NCBI RefSeq assembly: GCF_001650915.1 | Contig: NZ_LXYO01000012.1 | Location: forward strand, 434,001-498,000 | Length of the DNA stretch: 64,000 nucleotides | Direction of reading: 5' to 3' | Origin: Marinobacter sp. EhC06 | GTDB taxonomy: Bacteria; Pseudomonadota; Gammaproteobacteria; Pseudomonadales; Oleiphilaceae | Shown: in pieces, positions 44,935-54,074 of the stretch | How positions within the stretch are numbered: the first letter of the stretch is position 1 | Layout of the letters: each line of letters opens with the position of its first letter | Program-made: the position numbers and the translations under genes | The notes under the pieces: model-generated | Databases searched by the model: none | Told to the model about the DNA's origin: nothing | Seen by the model: only the letters and a program-made list of their open reading frames with translations

Positions 44935-47580
44935 TCAACCGGTGTTGCGCATGCCCGCAGCAATGCCCGCCATGGTGACCTTCAGGGCCCGTTCCACCAG
45001 TTCCGGCACCTCGCCCTTGCCCTCACTTTGCCGATCCCGCCGCAGCAGTTCAGCCTGAAGGTAATGCAGTGGATCCGTGTAGGGGTTGCGGACCCGCATA
45101 GAATGCGCGAACACGGGCTCCGCCTCAAGCAGATCGGTTTGCTCCTTGAGCTCCAGAAGCCGCTCTATGCAACCCTGGAGGCGTGTTCGAAGGCTTTCAC
45201 CCAAGGCTTTTAGCCGGTCATCGTCCAACAAGGTCTGCTCATAATAGCTGGCGATACGCAAATCCGCCTTGGCCAGGACCATCTCCAGCATATCCACGTA
45301 GGTGCGGAAGAACGGCCAGCCCTGCATCATCTCCCTCAATACTGGAAGCCGGTTATCCCGGGCCGCTTCCTCAAGCGCGACGTCACTACCCAGCCAACTC
45401 GGCAGCATCAGCCGCATCTGAGTCCAGGCGAAAATCCAGGGTATGGCCCGAAGGCTTTCCACGCCGCCGGTTGCCTTTCGCCGGGCCGGCCGGCTGCCAA
45501 GTGCCAGTTTACCCAGGGCCTGCTCGGGTGTGACCTGGCGGAAATAGGGCACGAAATCCGGATTCTCCCGAACCACATCCCGATAGGCTTTCAGGGACCG
45601 CTCGGTTAGCCAGTCCATGGTTTCCCGCCAGCTGTCCTCCGGCTTGGGTGGCGGCGCCAGAGTAGCTTCAATAACCGCGGTGGTGTAAAGCGTCAGGCTC
45701 TGGACTGCCAGCCGGGGCAAACCGAACTTGAACCGGATCATTTCCCCCTGCTCAGTGATCCGGAAACTGCCGTTTACCGAGCCCGGTGGCTGGGACAGAA
45801 TCGCCCGGTTGGCAGGTCCACCACCGCGGCCAACGGTACCACCCCGACCATGGAACAGGGTCAGATGCACACCGTACTGGCGGGCGACGTGAGTGAGTTT
45901 CTCCTGGGCCTGGTACTGGGCCCAGGCTGCCATAAGTTGACCCGCGTCCTTGGAGGAATCCGAGTAGCCGATCATCACTTCCTGCCGGCCCTGGCAATAC
46001 TCCCGGTACCATTCCACCTCGTACAGTGCCGACATGCTGTCCGGCGCGCCACGCAGGTCATCCAGGGTTTCAAAAAGCGGGACGACCCGTATTGGAAACT
46101 TCATCCCGGATTCCCGCAGCAGCAGAATCACACTCAACACATCAGAAGGCTTGCTGGCCATGGAAATCACATAGGACCCCAGGGCTTCCGGGGTTTGTTG
46201 CGCCACCACTTCGCAGGTTGCCAGCACCTCCGCAACGGATTCAGAAGGCTCCCAATTGCGGGGGACCAGCGGGCGTCGGCCCTGAAGCTCCTGCACCAGG
46301 AACGCCTGGCGCTCCTGCTCGGACCAGGACAGATAATCCCCCATACCGAGATAATCGACCATCTCGGCCACGGCCTCTGCGTGACGGCTCGCCTCCTGGC
46401 GAATGTCCAGCCGGATCAGCGGCAGGCCGAAGGTGTGTGCACGCCGGATGGTGTCCAGCAGCGGGCCGTTGGCTATATCCTCCAGACCACACTCAACCAG
46501 CGACCGATAGCAGAGCTCCAGGGGGCCGGTGAAATCCTCGTTCTCAAACAGAATACCGCTGGCGTCAGCAGTCTCGCCATTGACGCTCGCCTCGGCCCAG
46601 TCACGGGTTTTGATCAGCCGTTCGCGGAGTTCAGCGAGCACATGGCGATAGGGTTCCCGGGAATCACCAACGACGGCCTTGAGTTCGTCGCTTGCCTGCC
46701 ACATGGACAGTTCCGCTCGCAGCGCCTGAATATCGCGAAGATAGAGATCCGCTGCCATCCAGCGGCCAAGAAGGAAGACCCGACGGGTAACCTTGTGGGT
46801 AACATTCGGATTGCCATCGCGATCACCGCCCATCCAGGACGCAATCCGGATGGGTGACGCCTGCAGGGGCAGGCCCTTCCCCGTCGCACCCTCCAGAGAG
46901 GTGTCCAGGCTCCTCAGAAACTGTGGCAAAGCCTGCCATAGACTGTTTTCGATAACCGCAAAGCCCCACTTGGCCTCATCCACCGCGGTTGGTCGCTCAT
47001 GACGAATCTCGTCGGTGTGCCAGGCTTCCGTCACCAGCTGGGACAGGCGGTTGACGATTTCCTCCCGTTCGGCCGGCATCAGGTCGTCGTGGTCGAGCCG
47101 AGCCAGGCAATCCGACATTTCGTCGTATTTCATGATCAGGGTGCGCCGGGCCACTTCGGTGGGGTGGGCCGTGAGCACGAATTCTATGCGTAAGTCCGCG
47201 ACCCGCTGATGCAATTCTTCCGGCGTGACATCGCCGCTCTTCAGCCGCTCAAACACCTCACCCAGCGATTCCACCATGAGATCGGACTGGTGGCCCCGCT
47301 TGCGACGGATACCATGGTATTGTTCGGCCAGGTTGGCCAGGTTCAGGAACTGGTTAAAAGCCCGGGTTACCGGAAGCAGCTCATCATCGCTCAGCTTGCC
47401 GAGCAGATTCACCAACCGCTGGCCGGAACCGCTTTCCTGGCGGCGATCAGCCTTGGCGGCCGCACGGATTTCCTCGATCAGCTCATAGCAATCCTGTCCG
47501 GGATACCGCCGTATGCTCTGGCCAAGCAGCTCGCCCAGCATTCGTACGTTTTCTCGGAGTTCGGGATGTAGCTCAGTCAC
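44935..47580 (-). CDS. ppc: phosphoenolpyruvate carboxylase
   Basis: 881 residues, the full PEPC length. It fixes bicarbonate onto phosphoenolpyruvate to give oxaloacetate. The catalytic histidine is in VLTAHPTEVARRT (about 136-148), the PEP/Mg loop is FHGRGGTVGRGGGP (about 575), and the protein ends in the invariant-type RNTG. GTG 47580 has AAAGGA upstream. It feeds the TCA cycle, fitting the acetyl-CoA-based metabolism of the window. Confidence 0.97.
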   Translation of the reverse strand: MTELHPELRENVRMLGELLGQSIRRYPGQDCYELIEEIRAAAKADRRQESGSGQRLVNLLGKLSDDELLPVTRAFNQFLNLANLAEQYHGIRRKRGHQSDLMVESLGEVFERLKSGDVTPEELHQRVADLRIEFVLTAHPTEVARRTLIMKYDEMSDCLARLDHDDLMPAEREEIVNRLSQLVTEAWHTDEIRHERPTAVDEAKWGFAVIENSLWQALPQFLRSLDTSLEGATGKGLPLQASPIRIASWMGGDRDGNPNVTHKVTRRVFLLGRWMAADLYLRDIQALRAELSMWQASDELKAVVGDSREPYRHVLAELRERLIKTRDWAEASVNGETADASGILFENEDFTGPLELCYRSLVECGLEDIANGPLLDTIRRAHTFGLPLIRLDIRQEASRHAEAVAEMVDYLGMGDYLSWSEQERQAFLVQELQGRRPLVPRNWEPSESVAEVLATCEVVAQQTPEALGSYVISMASKPSDVLSVILLLRESGMKFPIRVVPLFETLDDLRGAPDSMSALYEVEWYREYCQGRQEVMIGYSDSSKDAGQLMAAWAQYQAQEKLTHVARQYGVHLTLFHGRGGTVGRGGGPANRAILSQPPGSVNGSFRITEQGEMIRFKFGLPRLAVQSLTLYTTAVIEATLAPPPKPEDSWRETMDWLTERSLKAYRDVVRENPDFVPYFRQVTPEQALGKLALGSRPARRKATGGVESLRAIPWIFAWTQMRLMLPSWLGSDVALEEAARDNRLPVLREMMQGWPFFRTYVDMLEMVLAKADLRIASYYEQTLLDDDRLKALGESLRTRLQGCIERLLELKEQTDLLEAEPVFAHSMRVRNPYTDPLHYLQAELLRRDRQSEGKGEVPELVERALKVTMAGIAAGMRNTG

Positions 47581-47684
47581 ATTGGCGTCCTTTTGAATTG
47601 ACGGAGGCGAAGTAAACTTACGATACTAAGGAACAGTCGAGAAAGTCTATTGGCGATTCAAGCCTGTAGCTGCAAGGAGTCATC

Positions 47685-47918
47685 ATGAAGGTCACTGATT
47701 TGCCCAAGCACTGGGAAAAGCAAAAAGAGTCTGTGGAGCGCACCCACGATTACAACCTGCGTCTGCCGCTGGAAGATGCCGCACGGGTGGCTGCACTGGC
47801 AGAGCTATACCCGGACCGCAGTGAGAGCGATATTCTGAACGATATGATTGGCGCGGCACTAGACGATCTGGTTCGCCAGAGCCCGCTGAAGGACAAGCTG
47901 GAAGGGAAGGATAAGTAA
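47685..47918 (+). CDS. small protein, paralogue of the gene at 47950
   Basis: 77 residues, highly charged, beginning MKVTDLPKHWEKQKE and containing RVAALAELYPDRSESDILND and MIGAALDDLVRQSP. The same scaffold occurs in the convergent 114-residue protein next door. No signal or membrane segment. AAGGAG precedes the ATG. The predicted short beta-like strand then two helices is reminiscent of ribbon-helix-helix DNA-binding proteins, but that is a guess. A hairpin terminator follows. Confidence 0.75.
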   Translation: MKVTDLPKHWEKQKESVERTHDYNLRLPLEDAARVAALAELYPDRSESDILNDMIGAALDDLVRQSPLKDKLEGKDK

Positions 47919-47926
47919 GTAACGAC

Positions 47927-47944
47927 GGGCAGCGTTCGCTGCCC
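47927..47944. terminator. terminator between two convergent small genes
   Basis: GGGCAGC-GTTC-GCTGCCC followed by TTTCGT on the plus strand. It lies 8 bp past the plus-strand stop and 5 bp before the minus-strand stop, so it can serve both genes, best the plus one. Confidence 0.75.
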
Positions 47945-47949
47945 TTTCG

Positions 47950-48294
47950 TCAGGCTACTGATTCCAGCTGACGAGCCTTGAGGCGCTGGATGTGCTTCTG
48001 GCTCAGGCTGACGAACTTCGGAGTCAGCCCCTGATCTTCGTAGATCTCGAAACCATCCTCGTCGTACGCCACCACTTTGGTGCCCTGAACATACGGAAAG
48101 CTGGTCTCCATTTCGTCCAGTGCTGCAGAAATCAGATCCCGCATCAGATCCTGAGGTGACTTCATCGGATAGAGCGCTGCGAGTTTCTCGAGACGCTTGT
48201 GATGCTGGTCAGACAACGCCATGAAGTAGGCGTCTCGGGTAAGCCGACCACGTGCATGCTTGTCCCAGTAGTTGACCAGATCTTTGATTTTCAT
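47950..48294 (-). CDS. small protein, paralogue of the gene at 47685
   Basis: 114 residues. Residues 1-70 (MKIKDLVNYWDKHARGRLTR, then RLEKLAALYPMKSPQDLMRD, LISAALDEMETSFP) match the convergent 77-residue protein position for position at the key hydrophobic and LYP sites. The extra 45 residues (GTKVVAYDEDGFEIYEDQGLTPKFVSLSQKHIQRLKARQLES) form an added domain. ATG 48294 has GGAGTGAAGG upstream; the longer frame lacks this. Function is unknown. Confidence 0.75.
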   Translation of the reverse strand: MKIKDLVNYWDKHARGRLTRDAYFMALSDQHHKRLEKLAALYPMKSPQDLMRDLISAALDEMETSFPYVQGTKVVAYDEDGFEIYEDQGLTPKFVSLSQKHIQRLKARQLESVA

Positions 48295-48430
48295 GGTGCC
48301 TTCACTCCTGCATCTTATTGATGGCGCACGGCGCACGAAAACTGTGCATCCGTTTCCGGAAGTGTAGACGAAGCCGTCGGTCTGGGGGCGAGAAAATTGG
48401 TAACGGATTGTACTTACCGATCCGTCCTGT

Positions 48431-49288
48431 TCAGTCCCCGTTTCCTCCCCGCTCCACGCCTTTAACCGCCTGCCAGACGGCGTCCAGCGCCTCCAGCGAT
48501 TCTTCGTCCATGTCGCGGCCCTCGCGCTCAAGTACACGTTCGATCGCCCGGAAGCGGGCATCGAATTTGTGGTTGGTTCGATTGAGGGCCTGCTCAGGGT
48601 TAACCTTCATGAACCGTGCCAGGTTCACGCAGACGAAAAGAAGATCACCCAGCTCATCCTCAACGGCATCCGGATCGCCCGCGCCGGTGTGCGCCGCTTT
48701 CCAGGCTTCCTTGAGCTCGTCGATTTCCTCATGGAGTTTGTCGAAGACGGGGCCGATATCCGGCCAGTCAAAGCCGTGGCGGGCCGCCCTTCTCTGGAGC
48801 TTTTCGGCCCGTGCCATGGCTGGCAGGGTCCGGGCAATGCCGTCAAGCCGACTTACTGGGGCGCTGGCTTCCGGTGCCGGCTTCATTGCCCGCTCCTCGG
48901 CCTTGATGCGCTCCCAGCTTTCCTTGATCCAGGCCTCATCCGGCCGATTATCCGGATCAATGCTGCTTTCCAGGGTCCCTTCCGGAAAAACGTGTGGATG
49001 CCGCCTTACCAGTTTGCGCACCAGATGATCGACCACACCGTCAAAATCGAAATGGCCATCTTCCCGGCCAAGCTGGGTGTAGAAAATGACCTGGAACAGC
49101 AGGTCCCCCAGCTCGTCTTTCAGATGCGGGTAATCCTCTCGCTCAATGGCATCGGCGACTTCGTAGGCCTCCTCCAGCGTGTGCGGCACGATGGTCCTGT
49201 AGGATTGCCTGGTATCCCATGGACAGCCCGTCTCCGGATCCCGAAGCCTGGCCATCAGGGTTTTCAGATCCTCGATGGTATAGCTCAT
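48431..49288 (-). CDS. mazG: nucleoside triphosphate pyrophosphohydrolase
   Basis: 285 residues with two MazG domains. The first has LEEAYEVADAIEREDYPHLK and DELGDLLFQVIF, the second has HEEIDELKEAWK and DELGDLLFVCVN: the E-E-x-x-E and E-L-G-D metal-binding sets. It hydrolyses nucleoside triphosphates to monophosphates and in E. coli limits ppGpp effects. Its start overlaps the relA stop as ATGA, so relA and mazG are coupled. Confidence 0.95.
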   Translation of the reverse strand: MSYTIEDLKTLMARLRDPETGCPWDTRQSYRTIVPHTLEEAYEVADAIEREDYPHLKDELGDLLFQVIFYTQLGREDGHFDFDGVVDHLVRKLVRRHPHVFPEGTLESSIDPDNRPDEAWIKESWERIKAEERAMKPAPEASAPVSRLDGIARTLPAMARAEKLQRRAARHGFDWPDIGPVFDKLHEEIDELKEAWKAAHTGAGDPDAVEDELGDLLFVCVNLARFMKVNPEQALNRTNHKFDARFRAIERVLEREGRDMDEESLEALDAVWQAVKGVERGGNGD

Positions 49289-51522
49289 CCGCGTTTACGC
49301 CTTACATCAATGATATTGGGCAGGTTGCGAATCTGCGCCAGCAACCGCGCCAACTGCTCCAGACTGGAAATTTCCACCGTCACGGTCATGGTAGCCGTAT
49401 TCTCATCCTTGTTACTCAGGGTATTAAGCGACAGCACATCACTCTTGGAGGCCGACAGCACCTGGGTGATATCCCTGAGCAGTCCGGACCGGTCATAGGC
49501 CTCAATCTCGATATCAACCGGATAGACCGCCGCCGGCCGGCCACCCCAGCTCACCTCAATGATCCTGTTGGGCTCGAACTCACGCAGGTTCAGGAACGTC
49601 AGACAGTCCTGGCGATGCACCGTAACGCCCCGGCCGACGGTGATGTAGCCACCAATAGCGTCACCGGGCAAGGGTTTGCAGCATTTAGCCACCTGTGTCT
49701 TGAGCTTGCCAACGCCCAGGATCTGGATGTCCGATTCGGTATCGTAGGGCTTGCGGCGCTGGGTGCTGAGCTTCAGATCCAGCTGTTCGGACTTGGGCTC
49801 CAGCATCTGCTGGGCCACATTGGCGACATGAGTGGGGCGAAGATCGCCGGCACCCGTGGCGGCAAACATGTCCTCCGCACTGTGATAATTCACCTTCTTC
49901 GCGAGCTCACCCAGATCCACGTCGTAAAGGGACAGACGCTTGAACTCGTCCTCGAGGATGGCACGGCCATCAACGATATTGCGGCCCCGATCCTGCTGTT
50001 TGAACCAGTGGGTAACCTTGGCCCTTGCCCGGGAGGTCTGGATGTAACCCAGACTCGGGTTCAGCCAGTCGCGGCTGGGGGCCGGATTATTGGAGGTCAG
50101 GATGAACACCTGGTCGCCGGTTTTCAGCGGATAGGTCAGCGGGACAATCCGGCTGTTCACCCGCGCACCTCGACAGGCGTGGCCGATTTCGGTGTGAACC
50201 CGATAGGCAAAGTCCACCGGCGTTGCACCCTGTGGCAGATCCACAACGTGGCCTTCAGGTGTGAATACATACACCCGATCAGATGCCACATCGGATTTCA
50301 GGTGGTCCGCCAGTCCGGACAGATCGCCCAGTTCTTCCTGCCACTCCAGCACCTGGCGCAGCCAGTTGATCTTGGCATCGTAGCCTGTGGACTTGTTGCC
50401 CTTATCCATCCCCTTGTACAACCAGTGGGCACAGACGCCCAGCTCCGCCTCCTCATGCATTTTGTGGGTACGGATCTGCACTTCCATGACCTTGCCCTCG
50501 GGGCCGATCACCGCCGTGTGCAACGACTGATAACCGTTTTCCTTGGGGTTGGCTATGTAGTCGTCGAATTCGTTCGGAATATGGCGCCACAGCGTGTGGA
50601 CGATACCCAGGGCGGCGTAGCAGTCGCGCACTTCCGGGACCAGAATTCTCACAGCACGGACATCGTAGACCTGGGAGAAATCGATGCCCTTGCGCCGCAT
50701 TTTCCGCCAGATGCTGTAGATGTGCTTGGCGCGGCCAGACAGCTCGCCTTCAATGCCATAGGCTTTCAGTTCGGTCTGCAGGGTTTCAATCACCCGCTTG
50801 ATATAGCTGTCCCGGGCGAGCCGCTTTTCATCAAGCAGCTTGGCGATCTTCTTGTACGCAGACTCATGCAGGTAGCGAAAGGACAGGTCCTCCAGCTCCC
50901 ACTTGATGTGGCCGATGCCAAGGCGATGGGCCAGCGGCGCATAGATATCAAACACTTCCCGGGCCACGCGCATGCGTTTTTCTTCCGGGGCATCCTTGAC
51001 CGCCCGGATCGCACAGGTTCGCTCGGCCAGTTTGATCAGGGCAACCCGAACGTCGTCGATCATGGTGACGAGCATCTTGCGGACGTTGTCCAACTGGCCT
51101 TCACTCTGCCCAAGCACGTTCCCCTTCAGCGGGTGGTGGATGGATGAAATAGCCGCCATCTGCTGCACACCGTTGATCAGGCCTGCCACCTCGTCGCCAA
51201 ACTCCTTGCGGATCGTCTCGAGGGGAACACGCTCTTCACGTACCGCGCGGTAAAGAATCGCCGCCACCAGGCTGGCCTGATCCAGATGCAGCTCCGCCAG
51301 GACCTGGGCCATCTCAATGCCGATCCGGAAGCTGCTGGAACCAGGGGCCCATTGCCGGTCCTGCCGGAACGCCTGAAGATCGATCTCCGCGGCTTTTTCG
51401 CAGGCCTGCCGGAACTGACCCGGGTCTTCCAGGTGTGTCTGCGAGGCTATCTGGTGAACCCAGCCCTCAATATCCACCTGGCCATCGCCAGTCATTGCGT
51501 AGTCTTCGCGAACTTTTACCAT
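49285..51522 (-). CDS. relA: GTP pyrophosphokinase RelA
   Basis: 745 residues. RelA makes (p)ppGpp on stalled ribosomes. The synthetase block GYQSLHTAVIGPEGKVMEVQ and IRTHKMHEEAELGVCAHWLYK is intact (about 340-385); the TGS domain (VYVFTPEGHVVDLPQGATPV) and a C-terminal ACT domain follow. The N-terminal hydrolase half lacks a readable HD metal pair (YRAVREERVPLETIRKEFG), as expected of RelA rather than SpoT. MVKVREDY matches usual RelA starts, so I use 51522; a start 12 codons upstream is possible. Confidence 0.93.
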   Translation of the reverse strand: MVKVREDYAMTGDGQVDIEGWVHQIASQTHLEDPGQFRQACEKAAEIDLQAFRQDRQWAPGSSSFRIGIEMAQVLAELHLDQASLVAAILYRAVREERVPLETIRKEFGDEVAGLINGVQQMAAISSIHHPLKGNVLGQSEGQLDNVRKMLVTMIDDVRVALIKLAERTCAIRAVKDAPEEKRMRVAREVFDIYAPLAHRLGIGHIKWELEDLSFRYLHESAYKKIAKLLDEKRLARDSYIKRVIETLQTELKAYGIEGELSGRAKHIYSIWRKMRRKGIDFSQVYDVRAVRILVPEVRDCYAALGIVHTLWRHIPNEFDDYIANPKENGYQSLHTAVIGPEGKVMEVQIRTHKMHEEAELGVCAHWLYKGMDKGNKSTGYDAKINWLRQVLEWQEELGDLSGLADHLKSDVASDRVYVFTPEGHVVDLPQGATPVDFAYRVHTEIGHACRGARVNSRIVPLTYPLKTGDQVFILTSNNPAPSRDWLNPSLGYIQTSRARAKVTHWFKQQDRGRNIVDGRAILEDEFKRLSLYDVDLGELAKKVNYHSAEDMFAATGAGDLRPTHVANVAQQMLEPKSEQLDLKLSTQRRKPYDTESDIQILGVGKLKTQVAKCCKPLPGDAIGGYITVGRGVTVHRQDCLTFLNLREFEPNRIIEVSWGGRPAAVYPVDIEIEAYDRSGLLRDITQVLSASKSDVLSLNTLSNKDENTATMTVTVEISSLEQLARLLAQIRNLPNIIDVRRKRG

Positions 51523-51579
51523 ATCAGTCTTGTTATTCCTGATGGTTTCCGCAGCCATCCCTGACTGCCCACAACATCG

Positions 51580-52929
51580 TCAGCCGGAATCCCGCTCGAA
51601 CAGCGCGATGGATTCCACATGGGTGGTGTGGGGAAACATGTCCATCACACCCGCGCGCACCAGGCGATAGCCGTTGCGCACCATAACGCCCGCATCCCGC
51701 GCAAGGGTAGCCGGGTTACAGGAGACATAGACTATCTTCCGCGCACCGAAGGCGGTGAGGTATTTGCAGATTTCCTCGGCACCGGAGCGGGGCGGATCAA
51801 TCAGGATCTTGTCGAACCCTTCCTTCGCCCAACTCTGGCCGGTGAAGTCTCCGTGCAGATCGGCACCGTGAAAATCGACATTGTCCAGGCCATTCAGTTC
51901 CGCATTTTCCCGGCCGCGCACGACCATGGTCTCGTCGCCTTCCACGCCAACAACCTGTCCTCCCCTCCGGGCCAGGGGCAGCGTAAAGTTCCCCAGACCG
52001 CAGAACAGATCCAGGACACGCTCACCCGGCTGGACATCCAGCCATTCCACGGCCCTGTGTACCATCGCGCGGTTAATGCCTGCATTGACCTGAGTAAAGT
52101 CCATGGGATGAAATTTCATGGTCAGGTCGAATTCTTCCAGCCTGTAGCTCAGCCGTTCATCATCCCGACCAGAGGATTCGGGCCATATCCGATGCACCGT
52201 GTCGGGACCTTTTGGTTGCAGGTAGATATGCAAATCGTGGGCCTGACCAAAGGCGATGAGCTTTTCCCGATCACCGGCCGAGAGGTCATCCATGTTCCGG
52301 AACACCATCACTGCCACATCATCGCCACAGGCAACCTCCACCTGGGCGATTCGGCTGTATGCGTCCAGGTCGTGCAGCATGTTGCGCAGGGGCAGTATGC
52401 GGTCGCCAATGCGGGGATCCAGCACCACGCAACGATCGATGTCGGTCAGGAAACTATTGCGCTTCTCCCGGAATCCCACCAGGACAGACTCCCTGGCCTT
52501 GACGTAACGAACCCCGAGGCGGGCCTTGCGGCGATAGCCGAGGCTCTCCTCCGATCGCAGCGGCTCAATCCATTGTTCGGGCTCAATGCCCCCGAAATGG
52601 GCAAAATGCTCCCGCAGGGTGTTTTCCTTGAACTCGATCTGGGCATCGCCACTCATATGCTGAAGGCTACAGCCACCGCACAGGTCGGCAAACTCGCAGG
52701 GTGGCGTCTGGCGATCCGGCGCAGCTTCGAGAACCTCTTCGGTGCGCAATTCGTCAAACTTGCTTCGACTGGACACCACTTTCGCCATCACGGTTTCGCC
52801 CGGAAGGGCGCCATCCACAAACTGGGTCTTGCCATCCTGACGGGCGATACCCCGGCCGTCATGGCTCAGGGTCTCAATCTCACAGCGCACGGGCTCTTTT
52901 GGAAGAACCTTCCTGCGTCGTCTGCTCAT
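51580..52929 (-). CDS. rlmD: 23S rRNA (uracil1939-C5)-methyltransferase
   Basis: 449 residues: TRAM-type head, iron-sulfur cysteines [14 protein letters not shown] (about 78-91), SAM site [14 protein letters not shown] (about 306), DPPRSGAEE (about 380) and the catalytic cysteine in [13 protein letters not shown] (about 408). It methylates U1939 of 23S rRNA. It sits between cysM and relA, the order seen in Pseudomonas. Confidence 0.96.
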   Translation of the reverse strand: MSRRRRKVLPKEPVRCEIETLSHDGRGIARQDGKTQFVDGALPGETVMAKVVSSRSKFDELRTEEVLEAAPDRQTPPCEFADLCGGCSLQHMSGDAQIEFKENTLREHFAHFGGIEPEQWIEPLRSEESLGYRRKARLGVRYVKARESVLVGFREKRNSFLTDIDRCVVLDPRIGDRILPLRNMLHDLDAYSRIAQVEVACGDDVAVMVFRNMDDLSAGDREKLIAFGQAHDLHIYLQPKGPDTVHRIWPESSGRDDERLSYRLEEFDLTMKFHPMDFTQVNAGINRAMVHRAVEWLDVQPGERVLDLFCGLGNFTLPLARRGGQVVGVEGDETMVVRGRENAELNGLDNVDFHGADLHGDFTGQSWAKEGFDKILIDPPRSGAEEICKYLTAFGARKIVYVSCNPATLARDAGVMVRNGYRLVRAGVMDMFPHTTHVESIALFERDSG

Positions 52930-52955
52930 ACTCGGGTCTCTTGGTGGAATCGTGT

Positions 52956-53849
52956 TCAGGCGCCGGGAAATACACCGGTGGATAGATAGCGGTCGCCGCG
53001 GTCACAGATAATGGCCACAATGATGGCGTTTTCAACCTGCTGCGAGAGCTTGAGCGCGGCCGCGATCGAACCGCCGGAGGAAACGCCACAGAAAATGCCT
53101 TCCTCGGACGCGAGGGCCCGCATGGTGTTTTCGGCCTCTTCCTGGCCAACATCCAGTACCTCGTCCACCCGTGCGGCATCGTAGATTTTCGGCAGGTAGG
53201 CTTCGGGCCATCGCCGGATCCCGGGGATCGAAGCGCCTTCTTTTGGCTGCAGCCCGATGATGCGAATATCCGGGTTGCGCTCCTTGAGGTAACGGGACAC
53301 GCCCATGATGGTGCCGGTGGTGCCCATGGAGCTGACAAAATGGGTGACGCGCCCGCCGGTCTGTTCCCAGATCTCGGGACCGGTTGTGCGGTAGTGCGCC
53401 AGGGGGTTGTCCTGGTTGCTGAACTGGTCCAGCACCCTGCCCTTGCCCTCCGCCTGCATCTTGAGGGCCAGGTCACGGGCGGTTTCCATACCCTCTTCCC
53501 TGGTGACAGTGACAATTTCCGCACCGTAGGCGCGCATGGATGCCCGACGCTCCTCGCTCATGTTCGCAGGCATGATCAGCACCATGCGGTAACCCTTGAT
53601 CGCAGCCGCCATGGCCAGGGCAATGCCGGTGTTGCCACTGGTCGCCTCGATCAGGGTATCGCCTGGCTTGATGTCGCCCCGGCGCTCCGCCTCCTGGATC
53701 ATGCTGATAGCCGGGCGGTCTTTGACCGAGCCGGCAGGGTTGTTTCCCTCCAGCTTGGCCAGAATCACGTTACTCGTCTCCCCGGGGAGACGCTGCAGGC
53801 GAACCAGAGGGGTGTGCCCGACATAATCTTCAATGGTGGGAAAATGCAT
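52956..53849 (-). CDS. cysM: cysteine synthase B
   Basis: 297 residues of the PLP-dependent beta family. The PLP lysine is in [15 protein letters not shown] (about 34-48), the substrate loop is [11 protein letters not shown] (about 68), and [13 protein letters not shown] binds PLP phosphate. CysM makes cysteine from O-acetylserine with sulfide or thiosulfate. It is divergent from gacS over 225 bp and followed by rlmD. Confidence 0.95.
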   Translation of the reverse strand: MHFPTIEDYVGHTPLVRLQRLPGETSNVILAKLEGNNPAGSVKDRPAISMIQEAERRGDIKPGDTLIEATSGNTGIALAMAAAIKGYRMVLIMPANMSEERRASMRAYGAEIVTVTREEGMETARDLALKMQAEGKGRVLDQFSNQDNPLAHYRTTGPEIWEQTGGRVTHFVSSMGTTGTIMGVSRYLKERNPDIRIIGLQPKEGASIPGIRRWPEAYLPKIYDAARVDEVLDVGQEEAENTMRALASEEGIFCGVSSGGSIAAALKLSQQVENAIIVAIICDRGDRYLSTGVFPGA

Positions 53850-53922
53850 ATGATAACCCTGTGGTACACTTTTGGCTTCGCATGATACGCGTTATCGCCC
53901 CGGTCTCCCAATACAGCTTCTC

Positions 53923-53950
53923 GCTATATCCATGACCGGCGGCTATATCC
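53923..53950. promoter_or_regulatory. direct repeat and small palindrome upstream of gacS
   Basis: GCTATATCC occurs twice, at 53923-53931 and 53942-53950, with 19 bases between starts, close to two helical turns. Each copy is followed within a few bases by ACCGG. Just after it, ACCGGA-TTT-TCCGGT (53954-53968) is a six-pair palindrome. It lies in the divergent cysM-gacS promoter region and may be an operator; the regulator is unknown. Confidence 0.35.
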
Positions 53951-54074
53951 GACACCGGATTTTCCGGTACTGCCGGGACTGATACCACAGTTATCCCGTT
54001 CCGGATCAGCTATTCTTAACACGGACGTTTCCCGCTCTGCGGTGCGGACATAAGCAATAATTCAGGAACACGGT

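Noticed and set aside
49219..51147. 642-residue plus-strand frame opposite relA
   Set aside because: Antisense shadow of relA; no family motifs.
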